Assembly (NCBI GenBank): GCA_963823565.1 | Contig: CAWGLR010000003.1 | Coordinates: forward strand, 1,054,001 to 1,118,000 | Direction: 5' to 3' | DNA: 64,000 bases | From: RHKX01 sp963823565 | GTDB taxonomy: Bacteria > Actinomycetota > Thermoleophilia > Solirubrobacterales > 70-9 | Part shown: one piece after another, positions 30,108-38,078 of the stretch | Position numbering within the stretch: the first letter of the stretch is position 1 | Layout of the letters: the number at the start of each line of letters is the position of its first letter | Notes under the pieces: generated by a model | Told to the model about the DNA's origin: nothing | Database searches by the model: none | The model's input: the letters and a program-made list of their open reading frames with translations, nothing else | Made by a program: the position numbers and the translations under genes

Positions 30108-30833
30108 ATGGCCGCAACCGGAAGCGGGACGATTCTCTTCGTCGAAGACGAGGAGGGAATCTCAGAGCCGTTCTCCAAGGCGCTCGAGCGCGAGGGCTTC
30201 GAGCCCGTCGTCGCGCGGACCGCGACCGACGCGCTGGCGATCGCCGAGCGGATCGATCCCGACCTCGTCCTCCTCGACCTGACGCTCCCTGACGGCGACG
30301 GGCGCGACGTCTGCCGGGCGCTGCGCCGCACCTCCGACGTCCCGATCGTGATGCTGACCGCGCGGGGAAGCGAGATGGACCGGGTCGTCGGGCTCGAGAT
30401 GGGCGCCGACGACTACGTCGTCAAGCCGTTCAGCGGCGCCGAGGTGATCTCGCGGATTCGCGCGGTGCTGCGGCGCAGCCGCCCCGACGGCTCCCCGCGC
30501 GCGGAGGCGGTCGATCTCGGGGACCTCGTCGTCGATCCCGCCGCCCGGATCGCGCGCCTGCGCGGGGAGGAGGTGGGCCTGACCCGCAAGGAGTTCGACC
30601 TCCTCGCCGATCTGGCGGCGCACGCGGGCGCGGTGGTCACGCGCGAGGACCTGATGGCGCGGGTCTGGGACGTCAACTGGTTCGGCTCCACGAAGACGCT
30701 CGACGTCCACATCGGGGCGCTGCGGCGCAAGCTCGGAGACGATCCCTCCGCGCCGCGGTTCATCGAGACCGTTCGCGGCGTCGGCTTCCGCCTCGCCGGA
30801 CCGGAGGAGGACGAGGCCGGGGACGGCGGCTGA
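30108..30833 (+). CDS. OmpR/PhoB-family response regulator
   Basis: 241 residues. The receiver domain has the acidic pair in FVEDEE (13-14), phospho-acceptor D57 in LVLLDLTLPDG, the switch region VMLTARG and Lys in DDYVVKPFSG. Residues about 135-230 are a winged-helix DNA-binding domain (LTRKEFDLLADLAAHAGAVV, TLDVHIGALRRKLGDD, IETVRGVGFRL). Its stop shares a base with the start of the histidine kinase gene. The DNA target is probably the direct-repeat array just upstream. Confidence 0.94.
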   Translation: MAATGSGTILFVEDEEGISEPFSKALEREGFEPVVARTATDALAIAERIDPDLVLLDLTLPDGDGRDVCRALRRTSDVPIVMLTARGSEMDRVVGLEMGADDYVVKPFSGAEVISRIRAVLRRSRPDGSPRAEAVDLGDLVVDPAARIARLRGEEVGLTRKEFDLLADLAAHAGAVVTREDLMARVWDVNWFGSTKTLDVHIGALRRKLGDDPSAPRFIETVRGVGFRLAGPEEDEAGDGG

Positions 30834-32239
30834 TGACGCTGCGCCGGACGCTGGTCCTGGCCGTCGGTTACGTGTTGCTGCTCGCGGTCGTGGCCTTCGG
30901 CGTTCCGCTCGCCCTGAGCCTGCGGGACCGGGTCGACGCCGAGGTCCGAGGGCAGGCGCGGAGCCAGGCCGACGTGGTCGCCGCCTCCTCGGCCGAGCTG
31001 CTCAACCCGAGGGGGAGCCCGGTCCTCCACCGCCTCGTGCGCACCTCGGCCGAGTCCGTGCGCGGCAGGGTGGTGGTCGTCGACGCCGACGGGGTCGTGC
31101 TCGCCGACAGCACCGGCGCCGCCGAGGAGGGGACCGACTACTCCGGGCGCCCGGAGATCGACGCCGCCCTCGCCGGGGACAGCTATCAGGAGACGCGCCA
31201 CAGCGACACCCTCTCGACCGAGATCCTCGCCACCGCGGTGCCGATCGTCGACGAGGGGGGCACGATCGGCGCCGTCCGGGTGACCCAGAGCGTCGAGGCG
31301 GTCGACGACGCCGTCCGCAGCTCGATCGGGGGGATCGTGCTGCTCGGTGTGGCGGTCCTCGGCCTCGGCCTGATCGCGGGAGCCCTGATCGCGCAGCGGA
31401 TCGCGCGGCCGATCCGCCGCCTCGCGGACGCCGCCGACGAGGTCGCTGCCGGGCGGCTCGACGCGCGCGCGCCGGTCGAGGGGACGACCGAGCAGCGGAC
31501 GCTCGCCCGCAGCTTCAACGAGATGACCTCCCGGGTCGCCCGGATGCTGAAGCACCAGCGCGACTTCGTCGCCGACTCCTCCCACCAGCTGCGGACGCCG
31601 CTGACCGGGCTGCGCCTTCAGCTCGAGGAGCTCCGCTACGGCGCGCGCGGCGAGCAGGAGGCACACGCGGCCGACGCCGCGCTCCACGAGGTCGACCGGC
31701 TGACCGCCATAGTCGAGGAGCTGCTGGTCCTCAGCCGTGCGGGCGAGCACGAGCTGCCCGCCGAGGACGTCGACCTCCGCTTGGTCGCCGACCGCCTGGC
31801 CCGCCGCTGGCGCCGGACCGCCGACGAGCACGAGGTCGAGCTGATCAGGCGGTCGGAGGGCCCGCGGAGCCTCGCCCGGTGCGCCCCGCCCGACCTCGAC
31901 CGGGCCCTCGATCCGCTGGTCGAGAACGCGATCCTGTACTCGGGCCGCGGCGGCGACGTCGAGATCGTCGACGGGTTCGGGGAGATCGCCGTCCTCGACC
32001 GCGGGCCCGGCTTCGCGCCGGGCGAGGAGGACGCCGTCCGCGAGCGCTTCTTCCGTGGCAGCGCCGGCCGCCGCGGGCCGGAGGGGACGGGTCTCGGATT
32101 GCCGATCGCCGCCGAGCTGGCGTCCCAATGGGGCGGCGAGCTGCGCCTCGGCAACCGCGACGGCGGCGGCGCGCGCGCCGCGATCTCGCTGCCGGCGGTC
32201 CCGGTGGGCGCCGGGCGGGAGGTGGCCCATGAGGCGTGA
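30833..32239 (+). CDS. Sensor histidine kinase
   Basis: 468 residues. Topology: membrane helix at residues 8-30, an extracytoplasmic sensor of about 130 residues with a PAS/Cache-like core (RGRVVVVDADGVVLADSTGA, LATAVPIVDEGGTIGAVRVT), a second helix at 165-188, HAMP, and a kinase core. H251 in DFVADSSHQLRTPLTGLRLQ is the phosphorylation site. The ATPase domain has ENAILYSG (N box), DRGPGF and GTGLGLPIA. The stimulus is unknown; its genome context suggests an envelope redox, haem or metal signal. Confidence 0.93.
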   Translation: MTLRRTLVLAVGYVLLLAVVAFGVPLALSLRDRVDAEVRGQARSQADVVAASSAELLNPRGSPVLHRLVRTSAESVRGRVVVVDADGVVLADSTGAAEEGTDYSGRPEIDAALAGDSYQETRHSDTLSTEILATAVPIVDEGGTIGAVRVTQSVEAVDDAVRSSIGGIVLLGVAVLGLGLIAGALIAQRIARPIRRLADAADEVAAGRLDARAPVEGTTEQRTLARSFNEMTSRVARMLKHQRDFVADSSHQLRTPLTGLRLQLEELRYGARGEQEAHAADAALHEVDRLTAIVEELLVLSRAGEHELPAEDVDLRLVADRLARRWRRTADEHEVELIRRSEGPRSLARCAPPDLDRALDPLVENAILYSGRGGDVEIVDGFGEIAVLDRGPGFAPGEEDAVRERFFRGSAGRRGPEGTGLGLPIAAELASQWGGELRLGNRDGGGARAAISLPAVPVGAGREVAHEA

Positions 32240-32576
32240 GCTGCCGCCGTCGCTCCGCTGGGTGCTCCTGGCGCTGCTCGGGCTTGCGGTCGCCGTCGCG
32301 GTCGGCGTCGCGGCGAGCGAGCTCACCAGCCGCCGGATCGGGCTCTCCTCCGAGCCGATCCGCGCCGGCGACGCGCTCGCGCCCGAGCCTCAGCGCCGCG
32401 CCTCCGAGTCCGCGCCGCGCTCGAAGGAGGAGCGGAAGGAGGGGGACACGACTGCCGAGGAGCCGCCGCCGGCGACCACAACGGTGCCGACCACGACCAC
32501 GCTGGCACCCGAGACGACGGCGCCGGAGACCACGACCGACGACTACGGCGGAGAGACCGAGTCCGATGACGACTGA
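32229..32576 (+). CDS. Single-pass membrane protein with acidic Thr-rich tail
   Basis: 115 residues. The ATG lies 11 bases inside the kinase gene. A helix (WVLLALLGLAVAVAVGVAAS) is followed by a Glu/Arg-rich segment and a Thr/Pro-rich linker ending in DDYGGETESDDD. The design, one anchor and an acidic low-complexity exterior, resembles protein A of the divergent operon. No family recognised. Co-translation with the kinase suggests an accessory to sensing or to the redox chain. Confidence 0.6.
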   Translation: MRRELPPSLRWVLLALLGLAVAVAVGVAASELTSRRIGLSSEPIRAGDALAPEPQRRASESAPRSKEERKEGDTTAEEPPPATTTVPTTTTLAPETTAPETTTDDYGGETESDDD

Positions 32577-32588
32577 GAAGGAGATGAA

Positions 32589-33056
32589 GTGAGCCGAATC
32601 CGCAACTGGGCGAGGGGATCGATCCTGAGATGGGGGCTACTGGTCCTGGCCGGGGGGATGCTGGTGATCCAGCTCGTGCCCTACGGGCGCGACCACTCGA
32701 ACCCGCCGGTGACGCAGCAGCTCAAGTTCGACAGCGCCAGGACCGAGCAGCTCGCCGGCGACGCGTGCGGCGCCTGCCACTCGAACCTGACCTCGTGGCC
32801 GATCGAGAGCAACCTGGCGCCGTTCTCGTGGTTGATCCAGAGCGACGTCGACGAGGGCAGGTCGATCCTCAACTTCTCGGAATGGGACCGGCCGAACCAG
32901 GCGACCGGAGAGATCGGCGAGGTGATCTCCGAGGGCGAGATGCCGCCGCTTCAGTACAAGCTGCTGCACTCCAGCGCCCGGCTCTCCGATTCCGAGAAGG
33001 CCGACCTCGCCGCCGGCCTCGAGAAGAGCATCGTCGGCGACCCGCCGGGCGGGTGA
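32589..33056 (+). CDS. Haem-binding domain protein (Haem_bd family, CxxCH)
   Basis: 155 residues from a GTG. An N-terminal anchor helix (SILRWGLLVLAGGMLVIQLV) is followed by ACGACHSNLTSWPIESNLAP and SWLIQSDVDEGRSILNFSEW, the signature of PF14376, which contains a c-type haem CxxCH site. It should be a membrane-tethered mono-haem cytochrome facing outward. It ends the four-gene arm begun by the response regulator and probably accepts or passes on electrons of the neighbouring flavin/haem system. No cytochrome c maturation genes are in the window. Confidence 0.88.
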   Translation: MSRIRNWARGSILRWGLLVLAGGMLVIQLVPYGRDHSNPPVTQQLKFDSARTEQLAGDACGACHSNLTSWPIESNLAPFSWLIQSDVDEGRSILNFSEWDRPNQATGEIGEVISEGEMPPLQYKLLHSSARLSDSEKADLAAGLEKSIVGDPPGG

Positions 33057-33064
33057 GGGAGGGC

Positions 33065-34270
33065 CTATGCCCGCCGGGCCCGGACCTGGTAGATCGACGT
33101 GAAGCCGTTCTCGAAGCCGTTTCGCGCCGCGCGCAGGTAGAGGCGCCAGACGCGCACACGCTCGGACCCGGCGAGGCGGATGGCCTCCTCATGATGGTCG
33201 TCGAGCCGGCGCGCCCAGTGCCGCAGCGTCTCGGCGTAGTCGGGCGCGAACCCCTCGACGTGGCCGGTCTCGAAGCCCGCCCGCTCGAGCGCGAGCTGCA
33301 CGCGTGAGAGGTGCAGCGGGTCGGCGTCGGGGAAGACGTAGCGCTCCGAGAACGGACCGGCCTCGGGATCGGAGTGGCGCAGGCGAGCGATGCCGTGGTT
33401 GAGCAGCCGCCCGCCCGCCGGCAGCAGCGCTGCCAGCCGACGCGCGTAGAGGTCGATGTTCTCCTCGCCGACGTGCTCGACCATGCCGATGCTGGCGATC
33501 GCGTCGAAGCGCTCGCCGGCGAGGTCGCGGTAGTCCATCACCCGGATCTCGACCCGCTCGTCGACGCCGGCCCGCTCGGCGCGCTCGCGCGCGATCCGCG
33601 CCTGCGGCTCCGAGAGGGTGATGCCGACGACGTCGGCCCCGTGGCGGGAGGCGGCGTGGGTGGCGAAGCTGCCCCAGCCGCAGCCGATGTCGAGGACGCG
33701 CTCGCCGGGCTCGAGCCCGAGCTTCGTGCAGACCATCTCGAGCTTCTGCTCCTGGGCCTCCTCGAGCGTCTCGGCGCCGCGCGAGAAGATCGCGCAGCTG
33801 TAGGTCATCGACTCGTCGAGGAACAGCGCGAAGAACTCGGGCGGCAGGTCGTAGTGGTGGCGGACCGAGCGGGCGTCGCGCTCCTTCGAGCGGCGCGTGC
33901 CCTGGGGCCGGAGCTCGGCGCGCGGCGGGGGCGGGGGCGGGGCGAGCCCGTTCGCTGCGAGCGCGGCGGCGAGCATCCGGACCCTGGCGGCCGGGTCGAG
34001 CGGCGGCGGCTTCCACTCGTCGAGCAGGCGCATGACCAGGTCGATGTCGTCGACCTCGAGGTCGCCGGCGACGTAGGCGCGACCGATGCCGAGCTGCCCG
34101 GGCGCGCGCAGGGCGTGGGCCACCGCCCGGGGCGAGCGGACCCGGAATGTGGGGCCCCCGGCGACCGTCGCCGGGACGCGCGTCCCGTCCCAGAGCTCGA
34201 CCGTGAACGGGCGCTCGGGGAAGGCCGCGGCGAGCTGCCGGCGGATCGGCGCGGTTGTGGTCAGAGGCAC
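33065..34270 (-). CDS. Cyclopropane-fatty-acyl-phospholipid synthase family
   Basis: 401 residues from a GTG at 34270, seven bases after a minus-strand TAAGGT. An N-terminal lipid-binding domain (PGQLGIGRAYVAGDLEVDDI) is followed by the methyltransferase: VRHHYDLPPEFFALFLDESM, YSCAIFSRGAETLEEAQEQK, VLDIGCGWGSFATHAASRHG (SAM site) and FDAIASIGMVEHVGEENIDL with the catalytic-site Glu. It methylates unsaturated phospholipid acyl chains to cyclopropane or methyl-branched forms. It stands alone, divergent from efp. Confidence 0.92.
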   Translation of the reverse strand: MPLTTTAPIRRQLAAAFPERPFTVELWDGTRVPATVAGGPTFRVRSPRAVAHALRAPGQLGIGRAYVAGDLEVDDIDLVMRLLDEWKPPPLDPAARVRMLAAALAANGLAPPPPPPRAELRPQGTRRSKERDARSVRHHYDLPPEFFALFLDESMTYSCAIFSRGAETLEEAQEQKLEMVCTKLGLEPGERVLDIGCGWGSFATHAASRHGADVVGITLSEPQARIARERAERAGVDERVEIRVMDYRDLAGERFDAIASIGMVEHVGEENIDLYARRLAALLPAGGRLLNHGIARLRHSDPEAGPFSERYVFPDADPLHLSRVQLALERAGFETGHVEGFAPDYAETLRHWARRLDDHHEEAIRLAGSERVRVWRLYLRAARNGFENGFTSIYQVRARRA

Positions 34271-34318
34271 CTCTGTGACCTTACGCCCACCGAGGCGAGG
34301 CCGCTACCCTCCGCCGCC
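34271..34318. promoter_or_regulatory. Divergent leaderless promoters of CFA synthase and efp
   Basis: TAAGGT on the minus strand (34278-34283) lies seven bases before the CFA synthase GTG. TACCCT on the plus strand (34305-34310) lies eight bases before the efp GTG. Neither gene has a Shine-Dalgarno. Confidence 0.5.
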
Positions 34319-34879
34319 GTGATCAGCACCGCGCAATTCAAGAACGGCTCGCACATCGAGGTCGACGGCAAGGTCTTCCGGATCATGGAGTTCCAGCACG
34401 TCAAGCCCGGCAAGGGCGGGGCGTTCGTGCGCTCGAAGCTGCGTCGCGTCGAGGACGGCTCGGTGATCGACAAGACCTTTCGCGCCGGCGAGAAGTTCCG
34501 GCCGGTGCGGACCGAGACGCGGAAGATGCAGTACCTCTACGACTCCGGCGACGCCCAGGTCTTCATGGATGCCCAGACCTACGACCAGCTCGAGCTCGCC
34601 GCCGACGTCACCGGCGACGAGATGCAATGGGTTCGCCCCAACGACGAGGTCGACGTGCTGTTCGTCGACGAGCGGCCCGCCGGGATCCAGATCCCCAGCG
34701 CCGTCGACCTCGTGGTCACCGAGACCCAGCCCGGCCTGAAGGGCGACACCGCCTCCGGGGGAGGCTCGAAGCCGGCGACGCTCGAGACGGGCGTGACGAT
34801 CGAGGTGCCGCTGTTCATCGACGAGGGCGAGAGGGTCCGCGTCGACACCCGCAGCGGTGCGTACGTCTCGCGGGCCTGA
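34319..34879 (+). CDS. efp: Elongation factor P
   Basis: 186 residues from the GTG at 34319. Three beta-barrel domains are present: the N-terminal KOW-like part with HVKPGKGGAFVRSKLRRVED, where K32 is the conserved tip lysine, the OB domain (YLYDSGDAQVFMDAQTYDQL) and the C-terminal signature TVTIEVP-like GVTIEVPLFIDEGERVRVDT. It relieves ribosome stalling at polyproline, relevant here because many proteins in the window have Pro runs. The tip is GKGGAF, the Lys form found widely outside the beta-Arg type. Confidence 0.96.
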   Translation: MISTAQFKNGSHIEVDGKVFRIMEFQHVKPGKGGAFVRSKLRRVEDGSVIDKTFRAGEKFRPVRTETRKMQYLYDSGDAQVFMDAQTYDQLELAADVTGDEMQWVRPNDEVDVLFVDERPAGIQIPSAVDLVVTETQPGLKGDTASGGGSKPATLETGVTIEVPLFIDEGERVRVDTRSGAYVSRA

Positions 34880-34929
34880 GCCCCGCCTCCATGTGGTCGG
34901 CGGCGGGCGGCAGCGGCCACCGCGCCCCG

Positions 34930-34935
34930 TAACCT
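34930..34935 (+). promoter_or_regulatory. Leaderless-type -10 of nusB
   Basis: TAACCT lies seven bases before the nusB ATG, with no Shine-Dalgarno. Confidence 0.45.
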
Positions 34936-34942
34936 CTCAGCC

Positions 34943-35332
34943 ATGCGCCGATCCGACCAGCGCCGCGACGCCGCGGTCGCCCTCTACCAGCGGGACGTCA
35001 CCCGGCGGCCGCTGGACGACCTGCTGGCCGGCGCGAAGCCCTTCACACGCGACCTCGCGCTGGGAACCGACGAGCACCTGGCCGAGATCGACGCCGAGAT
35101 CGCCGCCAACGCCCACGGCTGGACCATCAACCGGATCGCGCCGCTGGAGCGGGCGATCATGCGCGTCGCCGTCTTCGAGATGCGGCACCGGCCGGAGATT
35201 CCTGCGGCGGTCTCGATCGACGAGGCCGTCTCCGCGACGAAGCGCTACTGCGGCTCGCAGGCGCCGGCGTTCGTCAACGGCGTGCTCTCGGCGATCGCGC
35301 GCGAGATCCCGGCTGAGGAGGCCACGGCATGA
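34943..35332 (+). CDS. nusB: Transcription antitermination factor NusB
   Basis: 129 residues, all-helical. RRDAAVALYQRDVT, NAHGWTINRIAPLERAIMRV and EIPAAVSIDEAVSATKRYCG, SQAPAFVNGVLSAIARE are the family's conserved segments. NusB binds boxA RNA with NusE (S10) during rRNA antitermination. It follows efp in the usual order and its stop overlaps the next small gene by four bases. Confidence 0.95.
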   Translation: MRRSDQRRDAAVALYQRDVTRRPLDDLLAGAKPFTRDLALGTDEHLAEIDAEIAANAHGWTINRIAPLERAIMRVAVFEMRHRPEIPAAVSIDEAVSATKRYCGSQAPAFVNGVLSAIAREIPAEEATA

Positions 35333-35532
35333 GCGACGAGGGCGCCGCCGGGAGCCTCGCCGCGGCCGCCGAGCGGCTCGAGGCGATCGCGGCCGAGCTC
35401 GACGAGCCGACGACCGCCGATGCCCGCGCGGTCGAGCTCGCGCGGGAGGCGGCGCAGATCGCGGCCGAGGCCGGAGGCACGGTCGCCGACGCCGTCCGCG
35501 AAGCCTCGGAGGCCGGCGGCGAGCAGGGTTAG
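35329..35532 (+). CDS. Small acidic helical protein, possibly XseB-like
   Basis: 67 residues, ATG overlapping the nusB stop. The sequence is Ala/Glu-rich and helical: SLAAAAERLEAIAAELDEPT followed by ARAVELAREAAQIAAEAGG. The length and helix pattern recall exodeoxyribonuclease VII small subunit, which often sits near ispA and dxs, but the conserved XseB residues are not convincing and no xseA is in the window. A NusB-coupled protein of unknown role is the safe description. Confidence 0.5.
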   Translation: MSDEGAAGSLAAAAERLEAIAAELDEPTTADARAVELAREAAQIAAEAGGTVADAVREASEAGGEQG

Positions 35533-35545
35533 CCGGGCCCGGGGC

Positions 35546-36790
35546 TCAGCGGTGCCGCTTGCGCTCGACGCGCCAGCGGAAGCTGATGCCTCGGCGCTCG
35601 ACGTTGCGAGCCCGGTCGATCGCGTAGATCGTCAGCGTGTGCGTGCGCCCGGCCGCGAACCGCTTGCGGAAGGGGGACTTGCACGGTCGCGCGGCGCCGC
35701 CGTCGATCCGGCAGCGGAAGGTCGAGCGCTCGCTGGCGCGCCAGCGGAACCGGGCGATTCGGTGGTGGCTGACTCGCGGCGGGTGCATCCGCAGCCTCGT
35801 GTTCGGGGCGTTGTCGTCTCCCGCGGACGGCGCCGAGGCCGGGGCCGGCGAGGTGCCCGCCTGCGCGACGGCCTGCAGCAGCGCCGGGCGGATCGGCGAG
35901 TCGGCGACGCGCGCGTAGACGCCGTACTTCTCGGGGAGGCCGCAGCCGTCGCCGAAGCTCGTGGTGCCGACGAGGCGGAAGCTGCCGTCGCCGACCGGGG
36001 CGACGAGCGGGCCGCCGCTGTCGCCCTGGCAGGTGTCCTTGCCGCCGCTGACCGGGTTTCCGGCGCAGACCATCGTCTCGGGACGGAAGGCGCTGCCATA
36101 CGAGAGGGCGTCGCCGCAGTCGGCGTCGGAGATGACCTTCAGCGCGACCTCGCGCAGCTCGTCGGGGAAGTTGCCGCCGGTCCCGGTCGTGTCGCCCCAG
36201 CCGGTTGCGTAGACGGTGTCACCGGGCTCCCAGATCGAGCGCTCCGCCGGCGAGGCGATCGCGACGGGGGCCGCGGGAGCGGGGGCGGGGCGGGCGAGGC
36301 GGACGACCGCGACGTCCCATTCCTGCGCGGTCTCGGAGTAGAGCTCGGGGCCTGCCGGAGGCTGCGAGCTCGACTGCGGGGTGGCGACGCCGCCGAGGTC
36401 GACGAAGTAGAGGATGTCAGCGGCCTCGATCTCGGCGCCGGCGCTCGAGGACAGGGTCCGGCGGCCGGTGACGACCGAGACGCGGGAGGCGGGCTGGAAG
36501 CCGCCGTCGCGGACGCAGTGCGCGGCGGTGACCACGGCGACCCGCGAGACGAGCACGCCGCCGCAGCGCTGGCGCTCGTAGGCGCTGCCGCCGCTCTGGC
36601 GTGGCGCCACGATCGCGACCTGCCACGGCCACTTCTCGATCGAGGTGGGCGAGCCGCCGACGACGTCGCTTCCGCCCGACTGCGCCGGAGCGGGGGAGGG
36701 GGCGGCGAGCGCGAGCGCGCCGGCGAGCGCGGCGATCGCCGCCGCAAGAGGGCGCATCCAGCGCCTGGTTGCCGCATCCGTGCAGGCCAT
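35546..36790 (-). CDS. Secreted trypsin-like protease with C-terminal two-Cys module
   Basis: 414 residues. GGAG precedes the ATG by eight bases. A signal peptide (PLAAAIAALAGALALAAPSP) leads to VVGGSPTSIEKWPWQVAI, the zymogen-like N terminus. The catalytic triad is H91 (VTAAHC), D158 (EWDVAVV) and S257 (GDSGGP); D251 at the S1 base predicts cleavage after Lys or Arg. After a Pro/Ala linker, residues about 335-410 form one copy of the Ig-like module found in the giant secreted proteins of this window (STFRCRIDGGAARPCKSPF, HTLTIYAIDRARNVE). It separates nusB's operon from ispA. Confidence 0.9.
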   Translation of the reverse strand: MACTDAATRRWMRPLAAAIAALAGALALAAPSPAPAQSGGSDVVGGSPTSIEKWPWQVAIVAPRQSGGSAYERQRCGGVLVSRVAVVTAAHCVRDGGFQPASRVSVVTGRRTLSSSAGAEIEAADILYFVDLGGVATPQSSSQPPAGPELYSETAQEWDVAVVRLARPAPAPAAPVAIASPAERSIWEPGDTVYATGWGDTTGTGGNFPDELREVALKVISDADCGDALSYGSAFRPETMVCAGNPVSGGKDTCQGDSGGPLVAPVGDGSFRLVGTTSFGDGCGLPEKYGVYARVADSPIRPALLQAVAQAGTSPAPASAPSAGDDNAPNTRLRMHPPRVSHHRIARFRWRASERSTFRCRIDGGAARPCKSPFRKRFAAGRTHTLTIYAIDRARNVERRGISFRWRVERKRHR

Positions 36791-36911
36791 GGGCAGTCTC
36801 CGATCGACGCAATCCCCCCGTGAGGCGAGAAAACCGCCGGAAATTCAGCCCCTGTCCAGCAATCCGGCGCCCAGGAGGGGGCCGGCGGCGGGAGCCGCTC
36901 GCCCCCGCGCG

Positions 36912-36917
36912 TAACCT
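36912..36917 (+). promoter_or_regulatory. Leaderless-type -10 of ispA
   Basis: TAACCT lies six bases before the ATG at 36924; the same hexamer serves nusB. Confidence 0.45.
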
Positions 36918-36923
36918 CGCGCC

Positions 36924-37799
36924 ATGACGCCCGCCGCCTACCCTGAGGACCTGCGGGCGCTCGTCGAGCGGCACCTCGAGGGAATCCGCTTCTCCCACCG
37001 CGCCGAGACGGCGGGGCTCGACGAGGCGATGCGGTACTCGCTGCTGGCCGGGGGAAAGCGGATCCGCCCGGTCCTCTGCCTCGCCACCGCCAGGGCGGTG
37101 GAGGTCGAGCCCGAGCGGCTGCTCCCGACCGCCGCCGCGCTGGAGCTGATCCACACCTACTCGCTGATCCACGACGACCTGCCGGCGATGGACGACGACG
37201 ACCTCCGCCGCGGCAGGCCGACCGCCCACGTCGCGTTCGGCGAGGACGTCGCGATCCTCGCCGGCGACGCCCTGTTCGCCGAGGCGATGCGGCTGATCGC
37301 CGTCGAGCAGGAGGCCGAGCCCGCGCGCGTGCTCGCTGCGATGGGCGAGGTGGCCGCCGCCACCGGCGTCGACGGCATGGTCGGGGGCCAGTACTACGAC
37401 GTCAAGGGCGGCGCCGGCGATGCCGGTTCGCTGCGGCTGCTCCACTCGCTGAAGACCGGCCGGCTGATCGCGGCGAGCGTCTGCTGCGCCCTCGCGCTCG
37501 CCGGAGCCGAGAAGGAGGCGCAGGCGCCGCTGCGCCGGTTCGCTGACGAGATCGGGCTCCTCTTCCAGATCGTCGACGACATCCTCGACGTGACCGGGAG
37601 CGACGAGGAGCTCGGCAAGCCCCACGGATCCGACGAGCGCCACGGCAAGACGACCTACGTCAGCCTCCACGGCCTCGAGCACGCGCGCGAGCTCGCCGGC
37701 GAGTCCCACCGCAAGGCGGCCGAGACGCTCGCCGCGGCGGACGGCGACACGGTCGCGCTCCGCGCGATCGCCGACTACATCTTCACGCGCCAGTCCTAG
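36924..37799 (+). CDS. ispA: Polyprenyl (farnesyl/geranylgeranyl) diphosphate synthase
   Basis: 291 residues. The first Asp-rich motif is HDDLPAMDDDDLRRG (D84-D90 region), with the extra residues typical of bacterial FPP synthase, and the second is FQIVDDILDVTGSDEELGK. LAGGKRIRPVLCLATA and SLLHSLKTG-like LRLLHSLKTGRLIAASV are further hallmarks. It condenses IPP with allylic diphosphates for quinone, carotenoid or polyprenyl synthesis. The dxs gene, usually next to it, lies 8.7 kb downstream because two giant genes intervene. Confidence 0.94.
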   Translation: MTPAAYPEDLRALVERHLEGIRFSHRAETAGLDEAMRYSLLAGGKRIRPVLCLATARAVEVEPERLLPTAAALELIHTYSLIHDDLPAMDDDDLRRGRPTAHVAFGEDVAILAGDALFAEAMRLIAVEQEAEPARVLAAMGEVAAATGVDGMVGGQYYDVKGGAGDAGSLRLLHSLKTGRLIAASVCCALALAGAEKEAQAPLRRFADEIGLLFQIVDDILDVTGSDEELGKPHGSDERHGKTTYVSLHGLEHARELAGESHRKAAETLAAADGDTVALRAIADYIFTRQS

Positions 37800-37800
37800 C

Positions 37801-37825
37801 CACCCTCACCCTCTGGGTGAGGGTG
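37801..37825 (+). terminator. Strong hairpin after ispA
   Basis: CACCCTCACCC (37801-37811) and GGGTGAGGGTG (37815-37825) form an 11-base-pair stem with a three-base loop directly after the ispA stop. No U-run. Confidence 0.7.
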
Positions 37826-37962
37826 AGGCCACTGCCGTGGGACCGTGGAGCCCCGGCTCGGTGATGTCCGGCGGTTGGGATCGGACCCAGCAGCCGCTTC
37901 GGAGCGATTTCGGGTGGACGGCCCCGGCGCCCGAGCCCCGGCCTTGAGCGAGCTTTAGCCCA

Positions 37963-37996
37963 CTGGACGAATTACGTAGGTGCAGACCTGGACGAA
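37963..37996. promoter_or_regulatory. Direct repeat in the leader of the first giant gene
   Basis: CTGGACGAA occurs at 37963-37971 and 37988-37996, a 25-base spacing, with the palindrome AGGTGCAGACCT (37978-37989) between. The region of about 280 bases before the gene holds no coding sequence; the repeat may be a regulator site. Confidence 0.3.
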
Positions 37997-38078
37997 ATGT
38001 GCAAGAGTGCCGCCCGAGAGAGACGACGTGGCCTTCTGGCATGGATGTACCAGTAAGGCGGGGAGAGACAGAACAGGG

